Under the pieces are notes generated by a model. That model searched no databases. It was not told where the DNA came from and saw nothing but the letters and a program-made list of their open reading frames with translations. The translations under genes were made by a program, and so were the position numbers. This document shows positions 48,686 to 57,654 of a stretch of 64,000 nt of DNA, piece after piece. The DNA lies in the IMG/VR virus record IMGVR_UViG_3300005096_000071, positions 27,159 to 91,158 of that record. The stretch is one strand, 5' to 3'. Source of the DNA: a virus. The stretch's first letter is position 1, and each line of letters opens with the position of its first letter.

Positions 48686-49130
48686 TCTGTGGCTGAGGCG
48701 CCCAGGCCGGTACGTGTTCGAGGTCCGCGATTTCTTCCGCCGCCCAGTGTCTTCAGGCCTCAACGCCATCCACGCGAGCTGCTACGTCCTCGGGGAGATG
48801 GACGGGCCAGACATCACGTCGAGCCCGTCGCGCGGCCTAAAGGTGTGCCGCCCGTTCGTCATCGAAGGCAAGGGGCTGTCGTGGACGGTCCGGTTCCTGG
48901 CGGTATGCGGGAACGCCGAGGCCTTGGTCGATCTCGAATCGGACAACGAAGTGAGCGGGGCGATCGCGTTCCACCCGTTCGTCGGGATGGTGGTCGAGCC
49001 GGACCAAACCGCGGGCAAGCCACACCGCGCGATTCAGATCGCATCGTTCGAACACCTAGATCCTGCGTTCGAGGTCGGGTCGGGCCCGTGGAACGGCGAG
49101 AGCATCTGCAGGGATGACCCACGGGTTTGA
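48630..49130 (+). CDS. hypothetical protein next to recT (166 aa)
   Basis: ATG 48630 with AAGGAGAGACGAAG (excellent ribosome binding site), overlapping the recT end by 56 bases. A beta-rich protein: RPGRYVFEVRDFFRRPVSS, LSWTVRFLAVCGNAEALVDLE, GAIAFHPFVGMVVEPDQ. Single-strand DNA-binding proteins usually occupy this position; sequence alone does not show an OB-fold. Confidence 0.55.
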   Translation: MSHPRQIHRTKIDPRTRPDLWLRRPGRYVFEVRDFFRRPVSSGLNAIHASCYVLGEMDGPDITSSPSRGLKVCRPFVIEGKGLSWTVRFLAVCGNAEALVDLESDNEVSGAIAFHPFVGMVVEPDQTAGKPHRAIQIASFEHLDPAFEVGSGPWNGESICRDDPRV

Positions 49131-49147
49131 TAGCGGACGATTTCACG

Positions 49148-50344
49148 ATGGCAGAACGACTCCACATCGACGACAGATGGCTAGCGCAGACCTGGGACTA
49201 CGGAGACATGGCAAAGGGATACAAAATCATGACCGCGGGCGCGCTGACGTCGATTCAGTTTGACGACGGGTATCGGGTGGAGGTCGACAGCCGCCACCCC
49301 GACCAACTCGCGGACGCGCTGGGCAGCATCTCACGCCACATTGTGGAGAAAACAAACGCTCTGGCACACGTCAAGGAAGAATTGAAGCGAGAGTGCGCCG
49401 CCCGCTCGGAGTTGAACGTCGTGTCGCACAAACTAAAGCGCGAGCACTGCAGCGAGAAGGCAGTACTGGAGGCGGGGCAGGCGCAACTCCGCAACGAGCT
49501 GGGCGAGGGCCAGCGCCGACTCGGTGAGGCGGAGGGGAAACTCCGCGCGCTCGACGAGATGCAGAACCTGCACCTGACGATGAGCGGACGGATGATCCGC
49601 ACGACTCTCATTGAGCACGGTTGGACGCTCATCGGCGGCTCCGACCGTTTCCGTGCACCGATGGAGTTGTGCCCCGCGGATCGTCCGCGAACCGACTACG
49701 ACGTGAAGGATGCGATCAACATCCACATGACCGCGCTCGGATCCAAACTCGCGCCACACGTCCAAATCCTACCTTTAGCACGACAGATCTACAGCGACCG
49801 GAGTCCCGCGGCACAGCTGCGAGTAATCAAAGAGAGCAGAGCAATGAACGACACACCTGACGACACCGACACACCTGACGACACCGAATATACACGAGGC
49901 CTCCCTACAGCCAAAGCACCCGCGCCAACACTAGAGCCGCCTGGCACGATGAAACAGATAGGGAACAACTTCGCAGCCGGCGCATTGTTGGCCGCGCAGC
50001 TCGGGGCGAGCCGGACAATGACCGCGCTTACAATCGAGGCGCTCGAAAGTGCCGGCATGCCTCGGGAGATGCTGGAGCACCCGCTGGTCAAAGCGTTGAT
50101 CCAGCTCGGCACACCGGCCTTGCTCCGCGTCGCGGCGCCACACCTCCCTGGAGTGGGCGACTCGATGTCGAAGGTCCTGGACCACGTCCAGATCGGGGCG
50201 ACGGCCAGCGTTGGCGGCGAGGTGATCGGGGTTGTCGGTGAGAAGATCCTCCCGATCCTGAAGGCCTTGAAAGAGCAGGGGGCCAAGTTCTCTATGCTCG
50301 AAGGCAAGGCCAGCGGGAACGTCGAACAGCTCGATCCAAAGTGA
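49148..50344 (+). CDS. hypothetical protein, coiled-coil N-half and helical C-half (398 aa)
   Basis: ATG 49148 (MAERLHIDDRWLAQTW). Residues ~65-140 form a coiled coil (SRHIVEKTNALAHVKEELKRE, EAGQAQLRNELGEGQRRLGEAEG). After a duplicated DTPDDTDTPDDTE linker comes a hydrophobic helical region (NNFAAGALLAAQLGASRTMTALTIEAL). The linker begins right after an internal MND (49844) that could be a second start. No family recognised. Confidence 0.5.
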   Translation: MAERLHIDDRWLAQTWDYGDMAKGYKIMTAGALTSIQFDDGYRVEVDSRHPDQLADALGSISRHIVEKTNALAHVKEELKRECAARSELNVVSHKLKREHCSEKAVLEAGQAQLRNELGEGQRRLGEAEGKLRALDEMQNLHLTMSGRMIRTTLIEHGWTLIGGSDRFRAPMELCPADRPRTDYDVKDAINIHMTALGSKLAPHVQILPLARQIYSDRSPAAQLRVIKESRAMNDTPDDTDTPDDTEYTRGLPTAKAPAPTLEPPGTMKQIGNNFAAGALLAAQLGASRTMTALTIEALESAGMPREMLEHPLVKALIQLGTPALLRVAAPHLPGVGDSMSKVLDHVQIGATASVGGEVIGVVGEKILPILKALKEQGAKFSMLEGKASGNVEQLDPK

Positions 50345-50868
50345 CCGAGTATCTCATCTGCTCTGTCGACCCGGGCAAACTCTGCGGCGTCGCCGTACGG
50401 GTCCCGGGTCGACCACCCACGCTTCACCGCGTGAGGGGTAACCGCCTTGCGGATGTCGCCCGGATCGTCATGTCGCTGCGGGCGTTGGCGGATGAGAAGG
50501 GCGTGAGGCCGGTCGTCGTGATCGAGAATCAGTTTGGCGCGATGCGGAGCGGCAGGGACGGCAAGCCGTCGATCAATCTGAAGGGCCTCGCGACGTTATA
50601 CCGCCGCCGCCACGAGTGGGAGATCCTGTGCCAGCTGTACGGCATCGAGGTCGAGACGGTCTGGCCCTCGACGTGGCAGACGCAACTGAAGCAAGTCCCG
50701 CCGCACAACCCGGACGGGAGCAAACGATCGACCAAGGCGAAGTCGCTCCACCTCGCGGCTCGGAAGTGGCCGACGATCTTCGACTGGACAGAAGACACCG
50801 CGGACGCGGCGCTTATCGGGGAGTGGTATCGAATGGAGCTGATGCGAAAAGGCGAGCTACTGTTTTGA
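50341..50868 (+). CDS. RuvC-like Holliday junction resolvase
   Basis: GTG 50341 (GTGA overlap). RNase H-fold resolvase pattern: LICSVDPGKLCGVAV (Asp10), VRPVVVIENQFGA (Glu), LATLYRRRHEWEILCQLYGIEVETVWPSTWQ, and the C-terminal acidic pair EDTADAALIGEWYRME. It resolves branched DNA for packaging and recombination. It is coupled to the preceding and following genes by short overlaps. Confidence 0.8.
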   Translation: MTEYLICSVDPGKLCGVAVRVPGRPPTLHRVRGNRLADVARIVMSLRALADEKGVRPVVVIENQFGAMRSGRDGKPSINLKGLATLYRRRHEWEILCQLYGIEVETVWPSTWQTQLKQVPPHNPDGSKRSTKAKSLHLAARKWPTIFDWTEDTADAALIGEWYRMELMRKGELLF

Positions 50869-51161
50869 CGTTGCACGATCCGACCATCGGCCCGGCCCAG
50901 GTCAGCAAGCCCGTACACAAAGGGCTGAAGCTGCAGGCGGGTGCGTCGCTCGAAATACGGATCACGCAACCGTGCGACTTCACGGTCGAGATACGCGCGA
51001 TCGTTCCGATCCGAAAGGACGGGAGGATCCGGCTATACCCGCAGGTGCTGGACACCCGCACGGGGCTCAAAGATGAGACCGAGCTATGGGTGACAATCGC
51101 GGAGCTGGCACAGTCGCGGCTGTGCGACGCGGCCGACCGCGCGGAGATCGAAGGCGGATGA
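50865..51161 (+). CDS. hypothetical protein (98 aa), TTG start
   Basis: TTG 50865 overlaps the resolvase stop (TTGA), the same coupling used by neighbours with ATG/GTG. It starts LTLHDPTIGPAQVSKP and contains beta strands FTVEIRAIVPIRKDGRIRLYP. The C-terminus is helical. No family recognised; likely part of the recombination operon. Confidence 0.5.
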   Translation: MTLHDPTIGPAQVSKPVHKGLKLQAGASLEIRITQPCDFTVEIRAIVPIRKDGRIRLYPQVLDTRTGLKDETELWVTIAELAQSRLCDAADRAEIEGG

Positions 51162-51604
51162 AACGAGACCTCGAAAAGCAAAGAGCCTGGCAACGCCGAT
51201 CCAAACCGCTGAAGCGGTCAGGGTTTAGGGGCGGGCGCAAGCCGATCAAAAAGTCAAACCCCGAGCGACGGCGCCGCGCGTACGATCGCAACTTCGGAGA
51301 GCGAGCCGACCACATCCGCGCCATGCCATGCCTGGTCGCCGCCGCCTGGTCGCCGCCGCAGTGGACCGAGGCCGGGGCGCCCCGATGTTTCGGAGACGTC
51401 CAGGCGTGCCACGCTCGCGCTCGCGGCATGGGCGGAGTCAAGGGTGACCGGCGAACACTCGTGCCGCTCTGCGCAGCGCACCACCGAGAGTCCGGCGAGC
51501 TGAACACGACGGAGCGCGCCGAGTTCGAGGCCCGATATCAGATCGACCTCACCGCGAAGGCGGCGGCGCTGGCGATCGTGTTCGACGGTCTGGGTGTCCC
51601 ATGA
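51158..51604 (+). CDS. HNH-type endonuclease-like phage protein (148 aa)
   Basis: ATG 51158 (ATGA overlap). RSKPLKRSGFRGGRKPIKKS, then DHIRAMPCLVAAA, DVQACHARARGMGGVKGDRRTLVPLCAAHHRESGE follow the order of a common phage HNH family (basic N-terminus, Cys, then H-A-x(n)-G-M-G, and C-A-A-H-H). Only part of the usual Cys pairs is present. It may be a nuclease for packaging or recombination. Confidence 0.7.
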   Translation: MKRDLEKQRAWQRRSKPLKRSGFRGGRKPIKKSNPERRRRAYDRNFGERADHIRAMPCLVAAAWSPPQWTEAGAPRCFGDVQACHARARGMGGVKGDRRTLVPLCAAHHRESGELNTTERAEFEARYQIDLTAKAAALAIVFDGLGVP

Positions 51605-52008
51605 GGTCGCTGTATCGCTACGTCGACCAGGGCGGCGTACTCATCCCCACCCTGGTGTCCGACGCGGCGAACGACGGCCGGGATAACGTCGTGCGGTTCA
51701 TCGACCACCTCCCAGGGTGGTGGTGGTCGGGGTGGGTCGCGTGTGAGCACTGCGGCGGCCTGTACGTGGGTGTTCTCAAGCGGGACAGCAAGGGCGAGCG
51801 GCCCCCGGCGACGCTGCCGTGCGCGCTCTGCCCCCTCGCTGCGGTCCCTGAAGCTCACTGGACGGCGGCGGCAGCGGTCAAGTGCACCGAGTGCGGCCAC
51901 GACTGGATCGAGGTGATCATTCGCACCATGGAGATCTTGCCAACGAAGCTCCAGTGCCCTGCGTGCCAGAGCCCCACAGATCAGCTAGAACCCTGGCCCC
52001 CGGACTAG
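51601..52008 (+). CDS. zinc-ribbon protein (135 aa)
   Basis: ATG 51601 (ATGA overlap). Four CxxC pairs: CEHCGG, CALCPL, CTECGH, CPACQS: two zinc ribbons. Trp-rich between them (DHLPGWWWSGWVA). It is probably a small nucleic-acid or protein-binding factor; no family recognised. Confidence 0.6.
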   Translation: MRSLYRYVDQGGVLIPTLVSDAANDGRDNVVRFIDHLPGWWWSGWVACEHCGGLYVGVLKRDSKGERPPATLPCALCPLAAVPEAHWTAAAAVKCTECGHDWIEVIIRTMEILPTKLQCPACQSPTDQLEPWPPD

Positions 52009-52015
52009 ACTCAGG

Positions 52016-52780
52016 ATGGACGACCGCAAAGCCTTACGATTCGCCCTCGTGCTCGTCGCTGTGATCGGCGCGTTTCAGTTCTACGCTAGCTTCCTGCAGG
52101 CGGCGAGCCCCGAGGGGTTCCCGCGCATGGGGTTCCCGCGCGAGCCCATCGCTCGCACCGCCGCGCTTGAGCGCGTCGACGAGGTCTACCGCGCGATCGA
52201 TGCGGCGACCGATGACCCGGCCCTGCGCGACGAGCTGCGCCGCCGCTGCCGGACTGAGTCGTGGTGCAACTGGTACGGCGTGACGGACGTCCACGCCGGA
52301 GACGCAAGCCTCGGGCGCAAACGATGGAGGAAAGCCGTCGCGCGGGGGTTGCTCGATCCCGAAGCGTGCGAGGTGCACGAGTTGGGCGAGACTCGCGAGG
52401 AGTGGGTGTGGTGGTCCACCGTCGGAGCGTTTGGGACAGTCTCGTCCTACGTCATCCGCCACCGTGGGGAGTGCGCGGACCCGCACGACATGGTCGACCC
52501 GTTCGTCGCGGCCGACCTCGCGGTCGCACACGCTGGCGTCCTCTGCCGCCGCTACAAGGCCTGCACCTGTCCGAAGCGCGCCCGGTGGTGGGCCGGCCCC
52601 GGACTCTGGGACAGGCGCTCACCGCTCGACAGGATGACCCGCACCGTTCGCCAGTGCGGCGAACAGCCAGAGAGCGACGTGGCCGTAGCATACGTCATGA
52701 CGCCGTGGTGGTACTTCAACGAAGGCCTAAAAGGATGCACCCGTTTGGTTGCAATGATTCGGGAGATCGCGTTAGCCTGA
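52016..52780 (+). CDS. signal-anchored protein with possible transglycosylase-like region (254 aa)
   Basis: ATG 52016. The first 30 residues form an uncleaved or cleaved hydrophobic leader (RFALVLVAVIGAFQFYASFLQAA). The region AVARGLLDPEACEVHELGETREE-WVWWSTVGAFGTVSSYVIRHR and a distal VAADLAVAHAGVLCRRYKACTC faintly recall phage transglycosylases, but the catalytic Glu pattern is not certain. Several paired Cys residues suggest an exported fold. Tentative. Confidence 0.45.
   Translation: MDDRKALRFALVLVAVIGAFQFYASFLQAASPEGFPRMGFPREPIARTAALERVDEVYRAIDAATDDPALRDELRRRCRTESWCNWYGVTDVHAGDASLGRKRWRKAVARGLLDPEACEVHELGETREEWVWWSTVGAFGTVSSYVIRHRGECADPHDMVDPFVAADLAVAHAGVLCRRYKACTCPKRARWWAGPGLWDRRSPLDRMTRTVRQCGEQPESDVAVAYVMTPWWYFNEGLKGCTRLVAMIREIALA
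52735..52778 (+). promoter_or_regulatory. composite rightward promoter before GTG 52785
   Basis: ATGCAC (52735-52740), 8 bp, TTGCAA (52749-52754), 18 bp, T-AGCCT (52773-52778), six bases, GTG 52785. This copy combines the box/-35 spacing of the composite set with the six-base start spacing of the second set. Confidence 0.6.
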
Positions 52781-52784
52781 CCGG

Positions 52785-53336
52785 GTGAAGGCGGAGATCA
52801 CGATCTTTCCCTACGGCGACTTCGAGGGCGCCCCGGTCCTCGCGCTCGACATCGGGACGACCATCACCCCCGAGGAGCTGATCAAGTACGTCCTCGGCGG
52901 CATGCGGACCGGCATCCAAGGGCTTTGGATCCGCGACGCCCCATGGGGGGATCACAACGTGGATCAGGCCCTGATGTACGTGATGGCCGACCCTAGGTGG
53001 TCAACGCTGCCGGTGCTCGGGGTTCGGAAGGTGGCCGTCGAGAAGTGGCTCACCACCGAGATCGGGTGGATCGCCGACTGTTCGGACCTGATGGCGGCAC
53101 CGATCTCGCTGACCGGGATCCGCGAGTCGCTGCTGACTATGGCGTACCGCCCGCAGATCGCGGAGATCGTAGTCCGCAACCCGAGCCGCGCGAACGTCAA
53201 GCCCGCGGTCCTCGACGCGCTCTACGAGGACCTCGCACCCGCCGGGCGTGGCTGGCTCTACACGACCGGCGACCCCATCGAGGTGATGCCCGCGATCCTC
53301 GGCGCCGCGACCCCGTGGTGCGTCCGGAAGGTCTAG
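52785..53336 (+). CDS. hypothetical protein (183 aa)
   Basis: GTG 52785 is fixed by the promoter. A mixed alpha/beta protein: ITIFPYGDFEGAPVLALDIGTTITPEELIKYVLGG, ALMYVMADPRWSTLPVLGV, IAEIVVRNPSRANVKPAVLDALYE. It shows no catalytic motif I can name; the folds of radical-SAM-like or nucleotide-binding enzymes were considered and not supported. It heads the packaging operon. Confidence 0.5.
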   Translation: MKAEITIFPYGDFEGAPVLALDIGTTITPEELIKYVLGGMRTGIQGLWIRDAPWGDHNVDQALMYVMADPRWSTLPVLGVRKVAVEKWLTTEIGWIADCSDLMAAPISLTGIRESLLTMAYRPQIAEIVVRNPSRANVKPAVLDALYEDLAPAGRGWLYTTGDPIEVMPAILGAATPWCVRKV

Positions 53337-53337
53337 C

Positions 53338-53787
53338 GTGTTCGAGCTGCGTCTGCTGGAGGCGTTGAAGATCGCGGATCGCCTGGGGACCTGGGTGCTC
53401 TACGAGGCACGAGACGCGCGGACGATCGACTACCTGGTAGGGCACTTGCTCTACCGGGTCGACGACCTCGACCGGCTGCGATCGCGCACAAAGAGCGAGG
53501 ACAAGCGCCGACGCTACGCGGAGCTGGTTGGGTACTGGCGGCGCGCGGCGCGGTGGGTGGCGAGCCTCGACCGCCAGCATGGGGCGGAGATGGTCGATCG
53601 GATCCTCCACCACATGGAGGAGAACCCGAAGTACCGCGCGATCCCGTACGTGGTGGCCAATAGCGGGCACCCTACGCTCCGATCCAGTGACGTGGCCCCG
53701 AGGCGGGTCGGCCGGCCGCGAACGCGACTCAACGTCAAAGAGCGGCCCTTGCCACGCTGTGGGGACTGCGGACGGGCCACACTATAG
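53338..53787 (+). CDS. hypothetical basic protein with C-terminal Cys pair (149 aa)
   Basis: GTG 53338 one base after the previous stop. Helical (LLEALKIADRLGTWVLYEARDARTIDYLV, KRRRYAELVGYWRRAARWVASLD) with a short CGDCGR end, which could be half of a zinc site. No family recognised. Confidence 0.5.
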   Translation: MFELRLLEALKIADRLGTWVLYEARDARTIDYLVGHLLYRVDDLDRLRSRTKSEDKRRRYAELVGYWRRAARWVASLDRQHGAEMVDRILHHMEENPKYRAIPYVVANSGHPTLRSSDVAPRRVGRPRTRLNVKERPLPRCGDCGRATL

Positions 53788-53789
53788 CG

Positions 53790-54536
53790 ATGACGGTCCG
53801 AAGAAAAACGAAGCGGCCCCGTCAACGAGCGCTTGCAAATACCGGGACAAACGAGATCACGATCGAACAGCACGGCCGCGCCTACCGGATGTGGATCCTC
53901 GGGGTTGACCCTCGGGACATCCAACGCGAGTGCCGGCTGACCGCGAAACAGTGGGCGTGGATGTTCAGGACGGGCGACGCGTCGGCGGAGCTTCCGAGCT
54001 TCGAATCGATGTGGATCGAGGAGGTCGTGGTGATTCGCGGCTCGGCGATCGAGGCGGCCAAAGAGGTGAGCACGCGCGCACCGTCGATCATTCGGCGCCG
54101 CATGATCAACGCCGAGGTTGCCGGCATGGTCCTCAATCGAATGCTTGGGGCCTGGTACGACGACCTCGCTAAGAAGGTCGACGCAGGAGAGAACGTCGAG
54201 CTGTCGGTCCCCTCGCGTAACACCCTACGAGCGCTGAAGGTCCTCACCGATATCTCGAACGGAAAGGCCGCCGCCGACATGTTCAAGTCGATCTACACCG
54301 ACACGGCCGGCGCGCGTGCAGTGATGCCCGCCGCAAACTTCACCGCCAAAGGTGAGGCTGATCCGCTCGGCCGTCTCGTCGACAAAGCCGACACCGAGAA
54401 CGCACCGACCGAGATCACTGACGGGTTCTGGACCGAGTGGCAGCGCCTGAGTCCAGAACAAAAAGCCGCCTACGCGAACGACGGCACCGACCCCGACCCG
54501 AAGGACATCCTAGATGCCGAAGCAAGCGAAACCTGA
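53790..54536 (+). CDS. putative terminase small subunit / DNA-binding protein (248 aa)
   Basis: ATG 53790. Basic N-terminus (MTVRRKTKRPRQRALANTGT), then a predicted helix-turn-helix (YRMWILGVDPRDIQRECRLTAKQWAWMF) near residues 32-60, helical middle, and an acidic tail. The place two genes before the large terminase and the HTH-plus-oligomerisation layout match small terminases that recognise the packaging site. The next gene overlaps it by 23 bases. Confidence 0.6.
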   Translation: MTVRRKTKRPRQRALANTGTNEITIEQHGRAYRMWILGVDPRDIQRECRLTAKQWAWMFRTGDASAELPSFESMWIEEVVVIRGSAIEAAKEVSTRAPSIIRRRMINAEVAGMVLNRMLGAWYDDLAKKVDAGENVELSVPSRNTLRALKVLTDISNGKAAADMFKSIYTDTAGARAVMPAANFTAKGEADPLGRLVDKADTENAPTEITDGFWTEWQRLSPEQKAAYANDGTDPDPKDILDAEASET

Positions 54537-55833
54537 CCTCTCCCGGATCAGCCCAGACCTACGGCCGCTCGCGGTCCCCATCTCGACGCTGACGATGGAC
54601 ACCGCGAACCCAAAGGGGCACGGATCCGATCAAGTCCAGACGTTGGTCTACTCGCTGAAGGAGTTCGGCATGAGGCGGCCGCTCGTGGTGAACCGGAACG
54701 GGATGGTGATCGAGGCGGGCAACGGGGTCCTGGAGGCCGCGATTCAACTCGGGATGACGCACGTCCCCGTGGTGCACGAGGACGACAGTCACGAGAAGGC
54801 GCGCGCGTACAGCATCATGGACAACCGCTCCAGCGAGCTATCGGACTGGACGCCGGAGCACGCCAAACTAATCAAGGAGCTGAAGGGGACAGAGCACGAC
54901 GTGATCCGGATGGGGCTCTACGCGCCCGGCGAGGTGCGACAGATCCTCGACGACTACGAGCCCGACGACGCCGAGCCTAGGGCAGAGTTCCCGAAGATGG
55001 GCACGATCCAAGAGATCGACAAACCGGAGGCACCGACGCAACCGATCACGCAACCGGGGTGGGTCTGGCGCCTCGACGATCACCGGGTAGGGTGCGGTGA
55101 CTCGAAGGACGAGACATTCGTCCGGAGCCTGTTCGGAACGAAGCGGCCACAGGTTGCACTGTTTGATCCGCCGTACTGTTCGGGTGGATTTCAGGAGTCC
55201 GGCAAGAGCCGCGGATCGTTCCCAGAGTCCGGCGAAGGCAACGTCGCGGCCGACGTCATCGCCTCCGACAACCTCAGCACGCGCGGCTACCAGGCGCTGA
55301 TCTCCAACGTCCTCAGTGCGTGCAAGGTCCCGACGGTCTACATATGCACCGACTGGCGAATGTGGATCCCGCTGTTCGACACGGTCGAGGGGAACGCCCT
55401 GGCGATCCGGGCGATGATCGTCTGGGACAAGGGGCACCCCGGGCTCGGCGGAATGTGGCGCGGTCAGCACGAGCTGATCATGTTCGCGACGCGCCACAGC
55501 AAGAGCCGGCAGCCAGGCGCCCCGACCGGCGGCAACGTGATCCAGTGCAAGCGCACCGGGAACAAGCACCACTACACCGAGAAACCCGTGGAGCTGTTCG
55601 CGAAGATCCTCCACGAGGACGCGATGAGCGGCCGCAAGGGCCCGGTATTCGACCCGTTCATGGGGTCAGGCACCACGATCCTCGCGTGCGAACAGATGGA
55701 CCGCAAGGGCATCGGGTGCGAGATCGATCCGAAGCACGTCGACGTCGCGGTTAGAAGGTGGGTGGAGCTGACACGAAGGACGGCGACCGCCTACATCGGG
55801 ACCAAAAAGGTCGGGGAGCTCGCCCCTAAATGA
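54514..55833 (+). CDS. ParB-like domain fused to DNA methyltransferase (439 aa)
   Basis: Residues ~15-130: ParB core (LAVPISTLTMDTANPKGHG, LVYSLKEFGMRRPLVVNRNG, VIEAGNGVLEAAIQLG). Residues ~215-430: amino-methyltransferase with DPPY in VALFDPPYCSGGF, a target-recognition middle, and the SAM motif FDPFMGSGTTILACE. N4-cytosine or N6-adenine methylation is expected. It sits between the likely small and the large terminase. It may protect phage DNA or mark it for packaging. Confidence 0.85.
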   Translation: MPKQAKPDLSRISPDLRPLAVPISTLTMDTANPKGHGSDQVQTLVYSLKEFGMRRPLVVNRNGMVIEAGNGVLEAAIQLGMTHVPVVHEDDSHEKARAYSIMDNRSSELSDWTPEHAKLIKELKGTEHDVIRMGLYAPGEVRQILDDYEPDDAEPRAEFPKMGTIQEIDKPEAPTQPITQPGWVWRLDDHRVGCGDSKDETFVRSLFGTKRPQVALFDPPYCSGGFQESGKSRGSFPESGEGNVAADVIASDNLSTRGYQALISNVLSACKVPTVYICTDWRMWIPLFDTVEGNALAIRAMIVWDKGHPGLGGMWRGQHELIMFATRHSKSRQPGAPTGGNVIQCKRTGNKHHYTEKPVELFAKILHEDAMSGRKGPVFDPFMGSGTTILACEQMDRKGIGCEIDPKHVDVAVRRWVELTRRTATAYIGTKKVGELAPK

Positions 55834-55839
55834 AGGTGG

Positions 55840-55845
55840 TACGCT
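55840..55845 (+). promoter_or_regulatory. -10-like hexamer TACGCT six bases before ATG 55852
   Basis: TACGCT, six bases, ATG 55852. No -35 of note. Confidence 0.35.
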
Positions 55846-55851
55846 GCCCCC

Positions 55852-56058
55852 ATGAAGATGCCACAAGGTGTTTCGTCATGGGAGATCGCCGGCATATCCG
55901 CGTTCCCGCTCGTGGAGGCCATGCTGTCGCTCGACATCCCCGCGAAGCTCGGGTGGTCACCCGAGCAATTTTTCTCCGTCCTGGCGGGCCTCATGACCCT
56001 CATGGCGATGGGGCGAGCCCTCCAGTCCAACCGCACCGCGAAGAAACCGGCCGAGTAG
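55852..56058 (+). CDS. small membrane protein (68 aa), possible holin-like
   Basis: MKMPQGVSSWEIAGISAFPLV followed by EAMLSLDIPAKLGW and a hydrophobic helix FFSVLAGLMTLMAMGRAL, ending in basic residues. One or two TM helices. It lies directly before the large terminase gene, so either a lysis or a virion-associated membrane role is possible. It has its own leaderless start signal. Confidence 0.45.
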   Translation: MKMPQGVSSWEIAGISAFPLVEAMLSLDIPAKLGWSPEQFFSVLAGLMTLMAMGRALQSNRTAKKPAE

Positions 56059-56065
56059 GAGGCCC

Positions 56066-57637
56066 GTGAGCGCGTGGACGGCAGAACGGGTCACCGAAGA
56101 CCCGGACGGGGCCGCCCGCCGGGGATTCGCGCGCCGCCTCCAGAGGATCGAGGAGGCGCGCGCTAACCCGGACGCGTTCGTCGAGTTTTGCGCCGAGGTT
56201 GTCGGCGGCACGCTGGCGAAACAGGATCCGGTCCACTCGGAGTGGCAAAGGATCTGGACGATGTTCGATCGGGCGATCATCCTCGCGCCCGTTGGCCATG
56301 GCAAGTCGACCCAACTCGTGTGGCGTCTACTCTGGGAGCTGGGCCACAACCCGGACCTGAAGATCGCGATCATCTCCGCGACCCAGGGGCACCCGAAAAA
56401 CCTGCTCGGGATGATGAAGCAGGAGATCGAGGAGAACCCGCGCGTGCGCGAGGTGTTCCCGAAACTCCAGAAGGCTCGTGGCGCTCGCGAGTTGTGGACG
56501 TCGACCGAGATCCTACTGGAGCGGGAAAGTCGGGACCCGAACCCGTCCGTTCGATGCTTCGGTCTTCACGGCAAGATCCTCGGGGCGCGCGCGGACATCA
56601 TCGTTCTCGACGATATCTGCAACATGGAGAACACGCTCTCCGATATGCAGCGCGAGAAGGCGGTCGAGTGGATCTCGTCGGAGGTCCTGTCGCGGCTCAA
56701 GCCGGGCGCTCGCGTCTGGGCGATCGGCCATATCTGGCACGAGACGGACGCGCTCCAGATGCTGCGCAAGAAGCCAGCGTGGGCATACTTCCGCTACGAG
56801 GACATGGTCCCCAAGGGGACCGGAGCCCGCGCGGTTCAGATCAACGAAGGCGCGACGATCGCCGATGCGATCGCCGACATGGTCGCGAAGGGGATGGAGG
56901 GCGAGGAGCCGCTGTCCCCCGGGGTGATGCCCGAGGAGGAGATCGAAAAGAAGGCCGAGGAGCTTGGCCCGATCTACTCGATGATGATGCTTAAGAACCG
57001 ACTGCCATCGCGGTCGGCCGGTCGGTTTCGTCAGGAGTGGTTCCAAGAATGCATGGCGCTCGGTGCCGGGCTTAGCTTCCTGCCCAACTGGCCGCGCGGC
57101 GCGGCGCCGACGTACACCGGCGTCGACCTCGGACACCGGAAAAAGGCGGGCGCCGATCTCACCGTGCTGTTTACGGTGGCGGTGCTGCCCACCGGCATCC
57201 GGCAGGTGATCGACATCCGCTCGGGGCGCTGGACTGGCCCCGAGATCCTCGATCAGATCCGGTACGTTCATCACCATTTCCACTCAATCATCGCGGTCGA
57301 GAACAACGCCGCGCAAAACTACCTCCTGGAGTTCGCGGCGGAGCTGGACACGCTCCCGATGCGTCCGCACCACACCGGGATCAATAAGTACGACGCCGCC
57401 CACGGTATCGAGTCCCTCGGCCACGAGCTGCGCCAGGGGCGGTGGATGCTCCCGTGCTCCCGCGACATGATGCCGCCGGCCGAACTGACAGCGGCGATCA
57501 ACGGCGCGCTGTCCTACGACCCGACCCGCCACCCATCCGATCACCTCATGGCGTGGTGGATCTGCCGCGAAGCGATTAGGCTCAGCCCAGCGACGCAGGG
57601 GTTCGAAGTCCCCGACATCGACCACATGATCAGATAG
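56066..57637 (+). CDS. terL: terminase large subunit (523 aa)
   Basis: GTG 56066 with AGGAGG ribosome binding site. Walker A APVGHGKST (residues 74-82), Walker B DIIVLDDIC near 180, motor motif RVWAIGHIWHETDAL, and an RNase H-type nuclease: TGVDLGHRKKAGADLT, IIAVENNAAQNYL, HPSDHLMAWW. It pumps DNA into the prohead and makes the packaging cut. The family is the TerL group with a full C-terminal nuclease, of normal length. Confidence 0.95.
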   Translation: MSAWTAERVTEDPDGAARRGFARRLQRIEEARANPDAFVEFCAEVVGGTLAKQDPVHSEWQRIWTMFDRAIILAPVGHGKSTQLVWRLLWELGHNPDLKIAIISATQGHPKNLLGMMKQEIEENPRVREVFPKLQKARGARELWTSTEILLERESRDPNPSVRCFGLHGKILGARADIIVLDDICNMENTLSDMQREKAVEWISSEVLSRLKPGARVWAIGHIWHETDALQMLRKKPAWAYFRYEDMVPKGTGARAVQINEGATIADAIADMVAKGMEGEEPLSPGVMPEEEIEKKAEELGPIYSMMMLKNRLPSRSAGRFRQEWFQECMALGAGLSFLPNWPRGAAPTYTGVDLGHRKKAGADLTVLFTVAVLPTGIRQVIDIRSGRWTGPEILDQIRYVHHHFHSIIAVENNAAQNYLLEFAAELDTLPMRPHHTGINKYDAAHGIESLGHELRQGRWMLPCSRDMMPPAELTAAINGALSYDPTRHPSDHLMAWWICREAIRLSPATQGFEVPDIDHMIR

Positions 57638-57641
57638 CGGG

Positions 57642-57647
57642 TACCAT
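57642..57647 (+). promoter_or_regulatory. -10-like hexamer TACCAT seven bases before ATG 57655
   Basis: TACCAT overlaps the first ATG (57646), so ATG 57655 seven bases downstream is the more likely start of the portal. A TCGACC -35-like hexamer lies 18 bp upstream. Confidence 0.35.
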
Positions 57648-57654
57648 GGCAGAC

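Noticed and set aside
52785-53336. QueE/radical-SAM-like identity for the 183-aa protein
   Set aside because: No CxxxCxxC cluster or other radical-SAM motif is present.
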